DNA of 64,000 bases, from positions 1,426,001 through 1,490,000 of the forward strand of contig CAVOIP010000005.1 of NCBI GenBank assembly GCA_963696105.1. The letters run 5' to 3'. Under the pieces are notes generated by a model. It searched no databases and was not told where the DNA came from. It worked only from the letters and a program-made list of their open reading frames with translations. The DNA is from CAVRTM01 sp963696105. Lineage in GTDB: Bacteria; Actinomycetota; Actinomycetes; Actinomycetales; Dermatophilaceae. The position numbers and the translations under genes were made by a program. Of the stretch, positions 34,466 through 43,310 are shown in pieces. The first letter of the stretch is position 1; the number at the start of each line of letters is the position of its first letter.

Positions 34466-36289
34466 TCAGGACCGCAGAAGGCGCCGCAGCCGCAGGGCGA
34501 GCTGCAGCTCGAGCGACTGCTCCGGCTGCTGCCAGTCGCTGCCGAGCAGGAGCCCGACCCGCTCGAGCCGCTGCGCCACGGTGTTGGCGTGGACGTGCAG
34601 CCGGGTGGCGGCGTGCCGCGGGCTGCCGCCGGCGGCGTAGTACGCCTCGAGCGTGCCGAGCAGGTCCGTCCCGCGGGTCCGGTCGTAGTCCAGGACACTG
34701 CCGAGCACCCGCGTCACGTACGCCCCCACGTCGGGCGCGGAGCCCGAGAGCAGGCCGGCGAACCCGAGCGAGTCCGCCGAGCCTCCCGTGCCGGTGCGCC
34801 CGAGGCGGACGAGCGCCGTCGTCGTGCGCCGGGCGTCGGCGTACGCGCGAGGGACGTCCTCCACCGACGACACGGGACCGGCGGCGCCCACCGTGACCTC
34901 GACCGACCGGCCCATCCGCGCGGCGACGCGGCCGGCACACTGGTGTGGGTCGGCGGAGGGGACGAGGGCGACCACGTCCCCGTCGTGCTCACCCACCAGC
35001 GCCCCGTTGCCCACCGCCGCGTGGGCGGACATCACCAGTGACCGGCGCGGCTCGCCCGGGCGGCCGCGCGCGACCAGGACCGCATGCCCTTCGCCGAGGT
35101 CGAGTCCCTGGCTGCGGGCCCGCGCGACCCGGACGGCGGGCTCGCCGCGCCCGCTCACCAGGTCGGAGACCAGGTCGGTGCGCATCCGCTGCTCGGCGTC
35201 GGCAGCGGCCCGCTCGAACAGCAGGAGCAGCGCCGTCACGACCCCGGCCCGTTCGATCGTGCGCCGGTCCGGGTCGTCCAGGTCCTGCACGCCACCGATC
35301 ACCAGGAACCCCAGGTGCTCCGAGGCGGCCTTGACCGTGACGGCCCACATGCCGTCGTGGCGGACCAGCCGACCCGAGCCGCGGCGCGCCGCCTCGAGCA
35401 CCGGCAGCTGGGCCGGCACAGGCCCGGTGCAGCTGAGCCGGTGACCGGCCTGGTCCAGCAGCGCGACCCAGCCGCAGGTCAGCTCGGCCAGCGCCGCGGT
35501 GATCTCGTCGACGCCGCCACCGGCCAGGACCAGCTCGGCGAAGCGGTCGTGTGCCGCCGCCGCGCGCTCCACGCCGGCGGTGTGGCGGTGCACCGCGGCG
35601 TGCGCCTCGGAGAGCCGGTCCAGCGCCTCGGCGGTGTCCGCGGCGGCGCGCGTCTGCAGGATCGAGACGGCAGCGAGCGCGGCCAGCGACCCCAGCAGCG
35701 CCACCTCCTCGCGGGAGAACGGGCGGGGAGCGCGGTTGGCGGCGAACAGCACGCCGACGAACTGCGCGTCGACCAGCAGCGGGGTGCCGCAGATGGCCAC
35801 CAGGCCCTCGTCGCCGACGGCGGTGTCGATCGTCCCGGTGTGGGCGAACCGCTGGTCGGCGAAGTAGTCGGCGGTCCAGTACGGACGGTGCGTCGAGGCG
35901 ACCAGCCCGCCGAGGCCGTCACCCAGGCTGAGCCGTACCGACTGGAACCGCGCCGACACCGAGCCGTCCGTGGCGCGCATGAAGGTGTCGCCGGCCTGCG
36001 CGTCGTACAGCGTGAGGTAGGCGACGTCCGTGCCGAGGAGCGTGCGCGCGCGCCGGACGATGGCACCGAGGATCACGGAGGGGTCACGCAGCGCGGCGAG
36101 GTCGCGGGCGGTGTCCACCAGGGCCGTCAGCTCGGCCTCCCGGCGGCGCTGGGCGGCGAAGGCCGAGCGGATCCGCAGCGCGAGCTCACGCGCCTCGGGG
36201 TCGGCGTCGACGGCGTCGATCTCGGCGGTCGACGCGCCGCGGGTCAGCAGCCGCAGCAGCTGCAGCGCGGGGTTGGGGTCGGTGGACAT
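34466..36289 (-). CDS. GAF-domain CdaR/PucR-type transcriptional regulator
   Basis: A 607-residue regulator. An N-terminal coiled segment leads to a GAF domain at about 55-215 (LGTDVAYLTLYDAQAGDTFMRATDG, EGLVAICGTPLLVDAQFVGVLFAANR). A middle region (about 380-500) resembles the degenerate cyclase-like domain of CdaR proteins, and the C-terminus is the PucR helix-turn-helix: TLEAYYAAGGSPRHAATRLHVHANTVAQRLERVGLLLG. Next to an MHS transporter and bdhA it probably activates uptake and oxidation of 3-hydroxybutyrate or a related acid. A strong hairpin separates it from the transporter gene, so it likely has its own transcript. Confidence 0.85.
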   Translation of the reverse strand: MSTDPNPALQLLRLLTRGASTAEIDAVDADPEARELALRIRSAFAAQRRREAELTALVDTARDLAALRDPSVILGAIVRRARTLLGTDVAYLTLYDAQAGDTFMRATDGSVSARFQSVRLSLGDGLGGLVASTHRPYWTADYFADQRFAHTGTIDTAVGDEGLVAICGTPLLVDAQFVGVLFAANRAPRPFSREEVALLGSLAALAAVSILQTRAAADTAEALDRLSEAHAAVHRHTAGVERAAAAHDRFAELVLAGGGVDEITAALAELTCGWVALLDQAGHRLSCTGPVPAQLPVLEAARRGSGRLVRHDGMWAVTVKAASEHLGFLVIGGVQDLDDPDRRTIERAGVVTALLLLFERAAADAEQRMRTDLVSDLVSGRGEPAVRVARARSQGLDLGEGHAVLVARGRPGEPRRSLVMSAHAAVGNGALVGEHDGDVVALVPSADPHQCAGRVAARMGRSVEVTVGAAGPVSSVEDVPRAYADARRTTTALVRLGRTGTGGSADSLGFAGLLSGSAPDVGAYVTRVLGSVLDYDRTRGTDLLGTLEAYYAAGGSPRHAATRLHVHANTVAQRLERVGLLLGSDWQQPEQSLELQLALRLRRLLRS

Positions 36290-36306
36290 CGGGCCGATCT
36301 AAGCAG

Positions 36307-36344
36307 GTCCGCCCCCGCGCCGATGCTTCGGCGCGGGGGCGGAC
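36307..36344 (-). terminator. Strong 16-bp hairpin terminator after the MHS transporter
   Basis: Arms 36307-36322 and 36329-36344 form a perfect 16-bp GC-rich stem with loop ATGCTT. It lies directly after the MFS stop on the minus strand and 18 bases before the regulator start, ending the bdhA-transporter transcript. Confidence 0.8.
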
Positions 36345-36360
36345 GACGGTGGCCGGGCGG

Positions 36361-37713
36361 CTAGACGGACTCGCCCTTGGTCACGGTGGCCAGGTCGCGG
36401 TCGCGGGTCTCGCGGTAGGACACGACCGCCACGACGGAGATCAGGGCGCAGATGGCGACGTACACCGCGATGGGGGTGCCGCTGCCGTAGGCCTTGAGCA
36501 GCTTGACCGCGATGATGGGCGCGAGGCCGCCGGCGATGATCGAGGCGAGCTGGTAGCCGATCGAGACCCCGGAGTAGCGGACCTTGGTGCCGAAGAGCTC
36601 GGAGAAGAAGGCTGACTGCGGGCCGTACATGGCGCCGTGGAAGAGCAGGCCGACGATGACCGCGATGACGGCCAGCGGGAAGCTCTTGGTGTTGAGCAGC
36701 GCGACGAACGCGAAGGCCCACACGCCGACGCCGACGGCGCCGAAGAGGTAGACGGGCTTGCGGCCGATCCGGTCCGAGAGCGCGCCCCACATCGGGATCG
36801 TGACGAAGTGGATGGCGGCGGCGATGAGCACGGCGTTCAGGGCGAACGACTTGCCCAGGCCCAGGTGCTCGGTGACGTACGTCGTGATGACGATGGTGAA
36901 GATGTAGTAGCTGACGTTCTCGGCCATGCGGGCGCCCATCGCGGTGAGGATCTCGCGCGGGTAGGTGCGCAGCACCAGCAAGATCGGCATCTTGTCGATG
37001 ACGCCGGCGGCGGCGCGGGCGGTGGCGCGCTCGGTCGCCTCACGGAAGATCGGCGACTCCTCGACCTGCAGCCGGACCCAGAGGCCGACGATGACCAGCA
37101 CGGCGGACAGCAGGAACGGGATGCGCCAGCCCCAGGCGAGGAACGCGTCGTCGCTCTGGAAGACGGCGAGGAACGCGAGCAGGCCGTTGGCGATCAGCTG
37201 GCCCGCGGGGGCGCCGGCCTGCGGCCACGAGGCCCAGAAGCCGCGGTTCCGCGGGCTGCCGTGCTCGGAGACGATGAGGACGGCGCCGCCCCACTCGCCG
37301 CCGAGGGCGAAACCCTGGATGCAGCGCAGCACGGTCAGCAGCACCGGCGCGAGCACGCCGACCTGGGCGTGGCTCGGCAGCAGCCCGATGGCGAACGTCG
37401 CCACCCCCATCATCAGCAGCGAGACGATGAGCAGCTTCTTGCGCCCGAGCTTGTCACCGAAGTGGCCGAACACCAGGCCGCCGAGCGGGCGGAAGACGAA
37501 GCCGATCCAGTACGTCGCGAAGGACAGCAGCGTCGCCTGCAGCGGGTCCGAGGCGTTGGGGAAGAACACGTGCGGGAAGACGGCCGCCGCGGCGACGCCG
37601 TACAGGAAGAAGTCGTACCACTCGACGGTCGTGCCGACGAGGCTCGCGGCGACGATGCGCGCGATGGGTGACCTGCGCCGTGTGTCCGGCTCGAGGTCGC
37701 TGGTGCGTGACAT
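36361..37713 (-). CDS. MFS transporter, metabolite:H+ symporter (MHS) family
   Basis: A 450-residue twelve-helix symporter. Seen: ASLVGTTVEWYDFFLYG at the N-terminus, the MFS loop FGHFGDKLGRKKLLIVSL (about 82-99), RCIQGFALGGEWGGAV, and GALSDRIGRKPVYLFG in the second half, all typical of the MHS group (citrate, shikimate, osmolytes, short acids). bdhA is 110 bases upstream on the same strand, so 3-hydroxybutyrate or a related monocarboxylate is a sensible guess. The long reading frame upstream is a shadow of bdhA. Confidence 0.88.
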   Translation of the reverse strand: MSRTSDLEPDTRRRSPIARIVAASLVGTTVEWYDFFLYGVAAAAVFPHVFFPNASDPLQATLLSFATYWIGFVFRPLGGLVFGHFGDKLGRKKLLIVSLLMMGVATFAIGLLPSHAQVGVLAPVLLTVLRCIQGFALGGEWGGAVLIVSEHGSPRNRGFWASWPQAGAPAGQLIANGLLAFLAVFQSDDAFLAWGWRIPFLLSAVLVIVGLWVRLQVEESPIFREATERATARAAAGVIDKMPILLVLRTYPREILTAMGARMAENVSYYIFTIVITTYVTEHLGLGKSFALNAVLIAAAIHFVTIPMWGALSDRIGRKPVYLFGAVGVGVWAFAFVALLNTKSFPLAVIAVIVGLLFHGAMYGPQSAFFSELFGTKVRYSGVSIGYQLASIIAGGLAPIIAVKLLKAYGSGTPIAVYVAICALISVVAVVSYRETRDRDLATVTKGESV

Positions 37714-37823
37714 GGGGGTGCTCCTGACGGAGGGAGGGGACGCCCGCCGGGATGCCGGCGGGCGTGGGGGCGTGCGGGTGCTGCGGGGGTGCGGTGCCGG
37801 GGTGGTGCGGTGGTGCCGTGCGG

Positions 37824-38606
37824 TCAGCTCGCCGTCCAGCCGCCGTCCATGGAGAAGGACGAGCCGCTGATGGAGGCGGACGAGGGGCCGCACAGGAAGG
37901 CCACGAGGTCGGCGACCTCGGCCGGCTCGATCAGCCGCTTCACGGCGACCGGCTCGAGCAGCACCTTCTCCAGGACCTCGGACTCGGGGATGCCGTGGCT
38001 GGCGGCCTGGTCGGCGATCTGCTTCTCCACCAGTGGGGTCCGCACGTAGGCCGGGTTGACGCAGTTGCTGGTGACGCCGTGGTCGGCGCCCTCGAGCGCG
38101 ATCACCTTGCTCAGCCCCTCGAGGCCGTGCTTGGCCGTGACATAGGCCGACTTGTAGGCGCTGGCGCGCAGCCCGTGCGCGCTGGAGACGTTGACGACAC
38201 GGCCCCAGCCGGCGTCGTACATGTGCGGGAGCACCCGTCGCACCAGGCGGAACGGCGACTGCAGCATGAGCCGGATGATGAGGTCGAACCGCTCCGGGGG
38301 GAAGTCCTGGATCGGGGCGACGTGCTGGATGCCGGCGTTGTTGACCAGGACGTCGACGGCCCCGGGCAGCGCGCTGACGGCGTCGAGGTCCGCCAGGTCG
38401 CACGTGAGGGGCTCGATGTCGGTGCCTCGGGTCAGGTCGGCGAGGCCGTGCTCGTCCCGGTCGACCGCGATCACGTGGGCTCCGGCCGCGGCCAGGCGTA
38501 CGGCGCAGGCGGCGCCGATCCCGCTGGCGGCGCCGGTCACCATCGCGGTGCGGCCGGTGAGGTCGGTCTCGGAGGCGCGGGGGCCGGTGTCGGCTGGGGT
38601 GGACAT
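37824..38606 (-). CDS. bdhA: 3-hydroxybutyrate dehydrogenase (SDR)
   Basis: A 260-residue SDR that should oxidise (R)-3-hydroxybutyrate to acetoacetate with NAD. Seen: TGAASGIG (25-32), NNAGIQHVAPIQDFPPERFD, RVVNVSSAHGLRASAYKSAYVTAKHGLEG with catalytic Ser, Tyr and Lys, and TSNCVNPAYVRTPLVEKQI, which closely follows the family. The ATG at 38606 begins the homology; further upstream reading enters the tRNA terminator region. It leads the bdhA-MHS transcript. Confidence 0.85.
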   Translation of the reverse strand: MSTPADTGPRASETDLTGRTAMVTGAASGIGAACAVRLAAAGAHVIAVDRDEHGLADLTRGTDIEPLTCDLADLDAVSALPGAVDVLVNNAGIQHVAPIQDFPPERFDLIIRLMLQSPFRLVRRVLPHMYDAGWGRVVNVSSAHGLRASAYKSAYVTAKHGLEGLSKVIALEGADHGVTSNCVNPAYVRTPLVEKQIADQAASHGIPESEVLEKVLLEPVAVKRLIEPAEVADLVAFLCGPSSASISGSSFSMDGGWTAS

Positions 38607-38722
38607 GAGCCACGAGGTTAGGGCTGCGGTCCTCCGGCCGGTGTGTGTGCCGGCCACACACTTGGACCGGTCCCCATGGGCGCCCCTCACGGGTGCGCTG
38701 CGGGTCGTCCGGCCTGGGAACG

Positions 38723-38754
38723 CAGAACGGCCGCCCCGGAGGGCGGCCGTTCTG
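38723..38754 (-). terminator. Perfect 14-bp hairpin terminator of the tRNA-Glu/tRNA-Asp unit
   Basis: CAGAACGGCCGCCC (38723-38736) pairs fully with GGGCGGCCGTTCTG (38741-38754) around a CGGA loop, 11 bases past the tRNA-Asp 3' end on the minus strand. Confidence 0.85.
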
Positions 38755-38764
38755 TCATCTCGAG

Positions 38765-38838
38765 CGACCCCGACCGGGCTCGAACCGGCGACCTCCGCCG
38801 TGACAGGGCGGCGCGCTAACCAACTGCGCTACGGGGCC
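38765..38838 (-). tRNA. tRNA-Asp (GTC)
   Basis: Minus-strand cloverleaf: acceptor GGCCCCG with CGGGGTC (one G-T pair), anticodon stem CCGCC/GGCGG around CTGTCAC (anticodon GTC) and T-arm with GGTTCGAGCC. Discriminator G; CCA is not encoded. It is co-transcribed with tRNA-Glu 21 bases upstream. Confidence 0.95.
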
Positions 38839-38859
38839 TTGGGTAAGGCCTTTACTGCG

Positions 38860-38932
38860 TATCCCCAACGGGATTCGAACCCGTGCTACCGCCGTGAAAG
38901 GGCGGGGTCCTAGGCCGCTAGACGATGGGGAC
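38860..38932 (-). tRNA. tRNA-Glu (TTC)
   Basis: Minus-strand cloverleaf: acceptor GTCCCCA with TGGGGAT, anticodon stem CCGCC/GGCGG around CTTTCAC (anticodon TTC), D-arm with CTAGCGGCCTAG and T-arm GGGTTCGAATCCC. Discriminator A; CCA is not encoded. First gene of the two-tRNA unit. Confidence 0.95.
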
Positions 38933-39003
38933 CTGGATCCGATCTCCTCGGAGGTCCCTCGCCGCCCAGCGAGCAGCAGCTCGGATCCGTCGAGGACTAG
39001 GGA

Positions 39004-39033
39004 AGCATAGGGGAGAGATCGCCCAATCTCCAA
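39004..39033 (-). promoter_or_regulatory. Probable promoter of the tRNA-Glu/tRNA-Asp unit
   Basis: On the minus strand TTGGAG (39028-39033), 18 bases and TATGCT (39004-39009) lie about 71 bases before the mature tRNA-Glu 5' end. The rest of 38933-39226 shows no gene. Confidence 0.5.
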
Positions 39034-39226
39034 AGTGGGCGCTCGACCGCCGCGCTTCGTGCTGTGAAAATCGGCGAATCGCCCCCGTAGCCGGGGTCGG
39101 CTGCCGACCGCGGAGCACCAGGCCGGTACGGCGGTGGCCGCCCCGCTGCCGACGACGGTCGCTGCCGACGAGCGTCGCCGCCGTCGGTACGTCGGTGTCC
39201 CGGCGGGTTGGTGTGGCGGCGGGTGG

Positions 39227-40249
39227 TCAGGCGGGGCGCGCCCACGCCAGGAGGCGGTCGAGCTCCCAGGTGTTGACGATCCGGTCGACCGGGACGCCGA
39301 GGCGCTCGGCCCGGGCGCAGCCGTAGGCCTGGAAGTCCAGCTGCCCCGGCGCGTGGGCGTCGCTGTCGATGGAGAAGAGGCAGCCCGCCTCCAGGGCCAT
39401 CGCGACCAGCTCGTCCGGGGGGTCGCACCGCTCGGGGCGGGAGTTGATCTCCACGGCCACGTCGTGCTCGGCGCAGGCGGCGAACACCTCGGCGGCGTCG
39501 AAGGCGCTCTGGTCGCGGGTGCCGCGGTCGCCCTCGACGAGGCGGCCGGTGCAGTGGCCGAGGACGTTCGTGCGCGGGTTGGACACCGCCGTGACCATCC
39601 TCCGGGTCATCGGGGCGGAGGCCATCCGCAGCTTGGAGTGCACCGAGGCCACCACGACGTCGAGCCGGTCCAGCATCTCCGGCGTCTGGTCGAGCCCGCC
39701 GTCGTCGAGGATGTCGACCTCGATGCCCTTGAGCAGGGAGAAGTCCGGCAGCGCCTCGTCGATCGAGGCGACCACCCCGAGCTGCTTGGTCAGTCGCTCC
39801 ACCGAGAGCCCGTTGGCGACCTTGAGCCGGGGGGAGTGGTCGGTGAGGACGAGGTAGTCGTGACCGAGCTCGACGGCGGTCAGCACCATCTCCTGGATCG
39901 GCGAGCCCCCGTCGGACCAGTCGGAGTGGCAGTGCAGGTCGCCACGCAGTGCCGCCCGGACGGTGTCCCCGCCCTCGGCGAGGGGTGCGGTGGCCTTCTC
40001 CTCCAGCGAGGCCAGGTAGGTGGGGGTCTCCCCCGCCAGGGCCTCCCGGATGACCGCCTCGGTCGCGGAGCCGATGCCGGGCAGGTCGGACAGGGTGCCC
40101 GCGCGGGCCCGGGCGCGCAGCTCCTCGGGGTCGGTCGCGGCGGCCGTGGCGGCGGCCCCGCGGAACGCCTTGACGCGGTAGGTGCCGGCACGTGAGCGCT
40201 CCAGCAGGAAGGCGATCCGGCGGAGGGCGTCAGCGGGCTCCCAGGTCAT
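39227..40249 (-). CDS. PHP-domain phosphoesterase with N-terminal HhH (PolX-like, no polymerase core)
   Basis: A 340-residue protein. The N-terminal about 85 residues (ALRRIAFLLERSRAGTYRVKAFRGAA and the helix-hairpin-helix LSDLPGIGSATEAVIREAL) look like the 8-kDa domain of family-X polymerases. Then comes a PHP phosphoesterase domain: GDLHCHSDWSDGGSPIQEM, YLVLTDHSPR, KGIEVDIL, VVASVHSK, GHCTGR, EINSRPER and SIDSDAHAPGQLDF supply the metal ligands. The palm and thumb domains of PolX are missing by design, since the linker reads smoothly. A DNA-end or nucleotide phosphoesterase is inferred. Confidence 0.83.
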   Translation of the reverse strand: MTWEPADALRRIAFLLERSRAGTYRVKAFRGAAATAAATDPEELRARARAGTLSDLPGIGSATEAVIREALAGETPTYLASLEEKATAPLAEGGDTVRAALRGDLHCHSDWSDGGSPIQEMVLTAVELGHDYLVLTDHSPRLKVANGLSVERLTKQLGVVASIDEALPDFSLLKGIEVDILDDGGLDQTPEMLDRLDVVVASVHSKLRMASAPMTRRMVTAVSNPRTNVLGHCTGRLVEGDRGTRDQSAFDAAEVFAACAEHDVAVEINSRPERCDPPDELVAMALEAGCLFSIDSDAHAPGQLDFQAYGCARAERLGVPVDRIVNTWELDRLLAWARPA

Positions 40250-40297
40250 GCCCCGAAACCTACGGCAGCGCCCCGACACCTGGGCCATGGTGGAGAG

Positions 40298-40828
40298 ATG
40301 GAGGAGACACCGGCCGAGATCACCGCGCTGCAGAGCCTGCTCGAGGCGTCGCTGTCCGGTGCCACCGAGCACCTGCGCGCCATCGTGACCCCACCGCGCG
40401 CCCTGGACGCCCGGGAGCTGTGCGAACTGCTCACCGGCATGCGCACCCTTGCGGTGGCCACCGTGACGGCGACGGGTGAGCCCCGGGTGAGCGGTGCGGA
40501 CGGCCACTTCCTGCACGGCCGCTGGGTGTTCACCACGAGCGGGGCCGCGGCCAAGGCCCGCCACCTGCGGGCGCGGCCGGCGGTGAGCGCCGCCCACCTC
40601 GTCGGGGACGACCTGGGCGTCTTCTGCCACGGCCGGGCGGAGTTCCTCCGGCGCGAGGACCCCGACTGGGCCCCGACCGAGGCGCACCTGACAGCCCATT
40701 ACGGCAGCTCGCCGACGACGTGGGACCCTGACATCGCCTACCTCAGGATCCGCCCGCACTGGATGGTCGGCTACGCCGGCGACAAGGTGGCTCTGCTGGC
40801 CGAGGTGCGGGCCGCGTCCGGATCATGA
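40298..40828 (+). CDS. Pyridoxamine 5'-phosphate oxidase-fold flavin/F420-binding protein
   Basis: A 176-residue split-barrel protein. ARELCELLTGMRTLAVATVTATGEPRVSGADGHFLHGRWVFTTSGAAAKARHLRARPAVSAAHL is the usual PNPOx-like core that binds FMN or F420. It ends with YLRIRPHWMVGYAGDKV. GGAGAG precedes the ATG. The substrate is unknown. It is divergent from the PHP gene by 48 bases and sits before the sulfate operon without obvious connection. Confidence 0.78.
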   Translation: MEETPAEITALQSLLEASLSGATEHLRAIVTPPRALDARELCELLTGMRTLAVATVTATGEPRVSGADGHFLHGRWVFTTSGAAAKARHLRARPAVSAAHLVGDDLGVFCHGRAEFLRREDPDWAPTEAHLTAHYGSSPTTWDPDIAYLRIRPHWMVGYAGDKVALLAEVRAASGS

Positions 40829-40858
40829 CACTGATGTATTAGCGCGCCTTTGGGCATG

Positions 40859-40869
40859 TCAAACTTTGA
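40859..40869. promoter_or_regulatory. Short palindrome directly before the sulfite reductase start
   Basis: TCAAACTTTGA is a perfect palindrome of 5-base arms around one base, ending three bases before the ATG at 40873. The AT-rich gap 40829-40872 stands out against the GC-rich surroundings and should hold the promoter, though I could not fix a convincing -35/-10 pair. Operator role is a guess. Confidence 0.3.
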
Positions 40870-40872
40870 GTT

Positions 40873-42579
40873 ATGACCGATTCCGCTGTCGACGTTGCCG
40901 GGACCGACCGTCCCCGGCGCGCCCCGAAGGTGGGCGGCCAGGGCCAGTGGGCCCTCGGCGAGACCCAGCCGCTGAACGCCAACGAGCGGTTCAAGCAGGA
41001 GGACGACGCCCTCAACGTGCGGGCCCGCATCGAGGACGTCTACAGCAAGCAGGGCTTCGCCTCGATCAGCGGTGACGACCTGCACGGGCGCTTCCGCTGG
41101 TGGGGGCTGTACACCCAGCGCAAGCCGGGCATCGACGGTGGCAAGACCGCGTCCCTGGAGCCGCACGAGCTCGAGGACGAGTACTTCATGCTCCGGGTTC
41201 GCGTGGACGGTGGCGCCCTCACGACCGAGCAGATCCGCGTCATCGGCGAGGTGTCCCGGGACTACGCCCGCGGCACCGCCGACATCACCGACCGTCAGAA
41301 CATCCAGCTGCACTGGGTCCGTGTCGAGGACGTGCCCGCGATCTGGGAGCGGCTCGAGGGCGTCGGCCTGCTGACGACCGAGGCCTGCGGGGACTGCCCG
41401 CGCGTCATCCTCGGCTCCCCGGTCGCCGGGATCTCCCGGGACGAGCTGATCGACCCGACGCCGGCGATCGAGGAGATCCAGCGCCGCTACATCGGCGACC
41501 CCGCCTACTCCAACCTGCCGCGGAAGTTCAAGTCCGCGATCACCGGCATGCTGACCAACGACGTGGTGCACGAGATCAACGACATCTCCTTCGTCGGCGT
41601 CGAGCACCCCGAGCTCGGTCCGGGCTACGACCTGTGGGTCGGCGGCGGCCTCTCGACCAACCCCCGGCTGGCCGTGCGGCTCGGCGCGTTCGTGGCCGAG
41701 GAGCACGTGCCCGACGTGTGGGCCGGTGTCGTCTCCGTCTTCCGCGACTACGGCTACCGCCGGATGCGCCACAAGGCCCGGCTGAAGTTCCTGCTCGCCG
41801 ACTGGGGCCCGGAGAAGTTCCGCGAGGTGCTCGAGACCGAGTACCTCAAGGCGCCGCTGCCCGACGGCCCGGCGCCTGCGCCCACCGACGACCGTGGCGA
41901 CCACGTCGGCGTCCACGAGCAGAAGGACGGCCGCTACTTCGTCGGCGCCGCCCCCGTCGTGGGCCGGATCTCCGCCGACCAGCTGATCCGGCTGGCTGAC
42001 ACCGCGGAGGCGCACGGCTCCGCCCGCGTGCGGCTCACCCCGCACCAGAAGCTCCTCGTCCTCGACGTCGAGCACGAGCGCACCGGCCCGCTCGTGCAGG
42101 CGCTGCGCGACCTCGGGCTCGAGGCCGAGCCGTCGGTGTTCCGCCGCCACACCATGGCGTGCACCGGCCTGGAGTACTGCAAGCTCGCCATCGTCGACAC
42201 CAAGGCCACCGCGACGCGGACCGTCGGCCTGCTCGAGGAGCGGCTGGCGGACGTCATCGACCAGATCGACGTCCCGCTGTCCATCCATGTCAACGGCTGC
42301 CCCAACTCCTGCGCCCGCATCCAGGTCGCAGACATCGGCCTCAAGGGCCAGATCGTCACCGACGACGAGGGCAACCAGGTCGAGGGCTTCCAGGTGCACC
42401 TCGGCGGCACGCTCGGGCTCGACGCGGGCTTCGGTCGCAAGGTGCGCGGGCTCAAGACCACGTCCGAGCAGGTCCCGGTCTACATCGAGCGGGTCGTGCG
42501 CAACTTCGTGACGGACCGTGAGCCCGGCGAGCGGTTCGCCACCTGGGCCCTGCGAGCAGACGAGGAGCTCCTGGTATGA
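40873..42579 (+). CDS. sirA: Assimilatory sulfite reductase (ferredoxin), SirA/NirA type
   Basis: A 568-residue siroheme and [4Fe-4S] reductase that takes sulfite to sulfide with six electrons from ferredoxin. Two ferrodoxin-like/siroheme repeats are visible: TDRQNIQLHWVRVEDVPAIWERL with GDCPRVILGSPVAG, and LTPHQKLLVLDVEHERTG. The cluster cysteines are in CTGLEYCKLAIV (C-x5-C) and NGCPNSCARIQ (C-x3-C). The cysH-cysD-cysN genes follow with overlaps, which favours sulfite over nitrite as substrate. Confidence 0.88.
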   Translation: MTDSAVDVAGTDRPRRAPKVGGQGQWALGETQPLNANERFKQEDDALNVRARIEDVYSKQGFASISGDDLHGRFRWWGLYTQRKPGIDGGKTASLEPHELEDEYFMLRVRVDGGALTTEQIRVIGEVSRDYARGTADITDRQNIQLHWVRVEDVPAIWERLEGVGLLTTEACGDCPRVILGSPVAGISRDELIDPTPAIEEIQRRYIGDPAYSNLPRKFKSAITGMLTNDVVHEINDISFVGVEHPELGPGYDLWVGGGLSTNPRLAVRLGAFVAEEHVPDVWAGVVSVFRDYGYRRMRHKARLKFLLADWGPEKFREVLETEYLKAPLPDGPAPAPTDDRGDHVGVHEQKDGRYFVGAAPVVGRISADQLIRLADTAEAHGSARVRLTPHQKLLVLDVEHERTGPLVQALRDLGLEAEPSVFRRHTMACTGLEYCKLAIVDTKATATRTVGLLEERLADVIDQIDVPLSIHVNGCPNSCARIQVADIGLKGQIVTDDEGNQVEGFQVHLGGTLGLDAGFGRKVRGLKTTSEQVPVYIERVVRNFVTDREPGERFATWALRADEELLV

Positions 42580-43310
42580 CGACCACCGTCCCCCTGATCG
42601 ACGCCGCGCACCTGCGCGGGCTGCCCGAGCAGGAGCGCGACGCCGCCCTCGCCGTGGTCAGCGCCGCGCTGGAGGGCGCCACCGCCCGGGCGGTCGCCGC
42701 ATGGGCCGTCCGCAGCTTCGGCCGGGACCTCATCGTGGCCGCCTCGATGCAGGACACGATCCTGGCGCACCTCTTCGCCGAGCAGCTGCCCGGCGTCGAG
42801 GTGCTGTTCCTGGAGACCGGCTACCACTTCCCCGAGACCCTGGAAACCCGCGCCACCGTGGCCCGCTCGCTGCCGGTGACGGTCGTGGACGCCCTGCCGC
42901 GCCAGACCGTGGCCGAGCAGGACGCCGAGTACGGTCCGAAGCTGCACGACCGCGACCCGAACCTCTGCTGCTTCCTGCGCAAGGTCGAGCCGCTGGCGCG
43001 CAACCTCGAGGGCCGCGCCGCCTGGGTCACCGGCGTACGGCGGGTGGAGGCGCCCACGCGTGCCACCACCCCTGTCGTGGTCTGGGACGACAAGCACGAC
43101 CTGGTCAAGGTCAACCCGCTGGTGGCCTGGACCGACGCCGACGTCGAGGCCTACCAGGTCGAGCACGACCTACCCCGCAATCCCCTGACGCTGCAGGGAT
43201 ACCCGTCGATCGGCTGCGCGCCCTGCACGCGCAAGGTGGCTCCGGGGGAGGATCCCCGGGCCGGACGCTGGTCGGGCAAGGACAAGACCGAGTGCGGGAT
43301 CCACACATGA
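42576..43310 (+). CDS. cysH: Adenylylsulfate/phosphoadenylylsulfate reductase CysH
   Basis: A 244-residue CysH. It reduces APS (or PAPS) to sulfite using thioredoxin. The cysteine pairs CC in DPNLCCFLRKVEPL and CxxC in IGCAPCTRKVAPGEDPRAGRW hold the [4Fe-4S] cluster of the APS-using branch; the catalytic Cys is in the C-terminal KTECGIHT. Absence of an APS kinase gene or domain in the operon agrees with APS as substrate. ATGA overlaps join it to the genes on both sides. Confidence 0.92.
   Translation: MTTTVPLIDAAHLRGLPEQERDAALAVVSAALEGATARAVAAWAVRSFGRDLIVAASMQDTILAHLFAEQLPGVEVLFLETGYHFPETLETRATVARSLPVTVVDALPRQTVAEQDAEYGPKLHDRDPNLCCFLRKVEPLARNLEGRAAWVTGVRRVEAPTRATTPVVVWDDKHDLVKVNPLVAWTDADVEAYQVEHDLPRNPLTLQGYPSIGCAPCTRKVAPGEDPRAGRWSGKDKTECGIHT

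Noticed and set aside
38659..38932. Protein ORFs across the tRNA-Asp/tRNA-Glu region
   Set aside because: The region is fully explained by two tRNAs and a terminator.
40829..40872. Named sulfur-regulator binding site before the sulfite reductase
   Set aside because: Only an 11-bp palindrome is visible; too little to assign to a known regulator.
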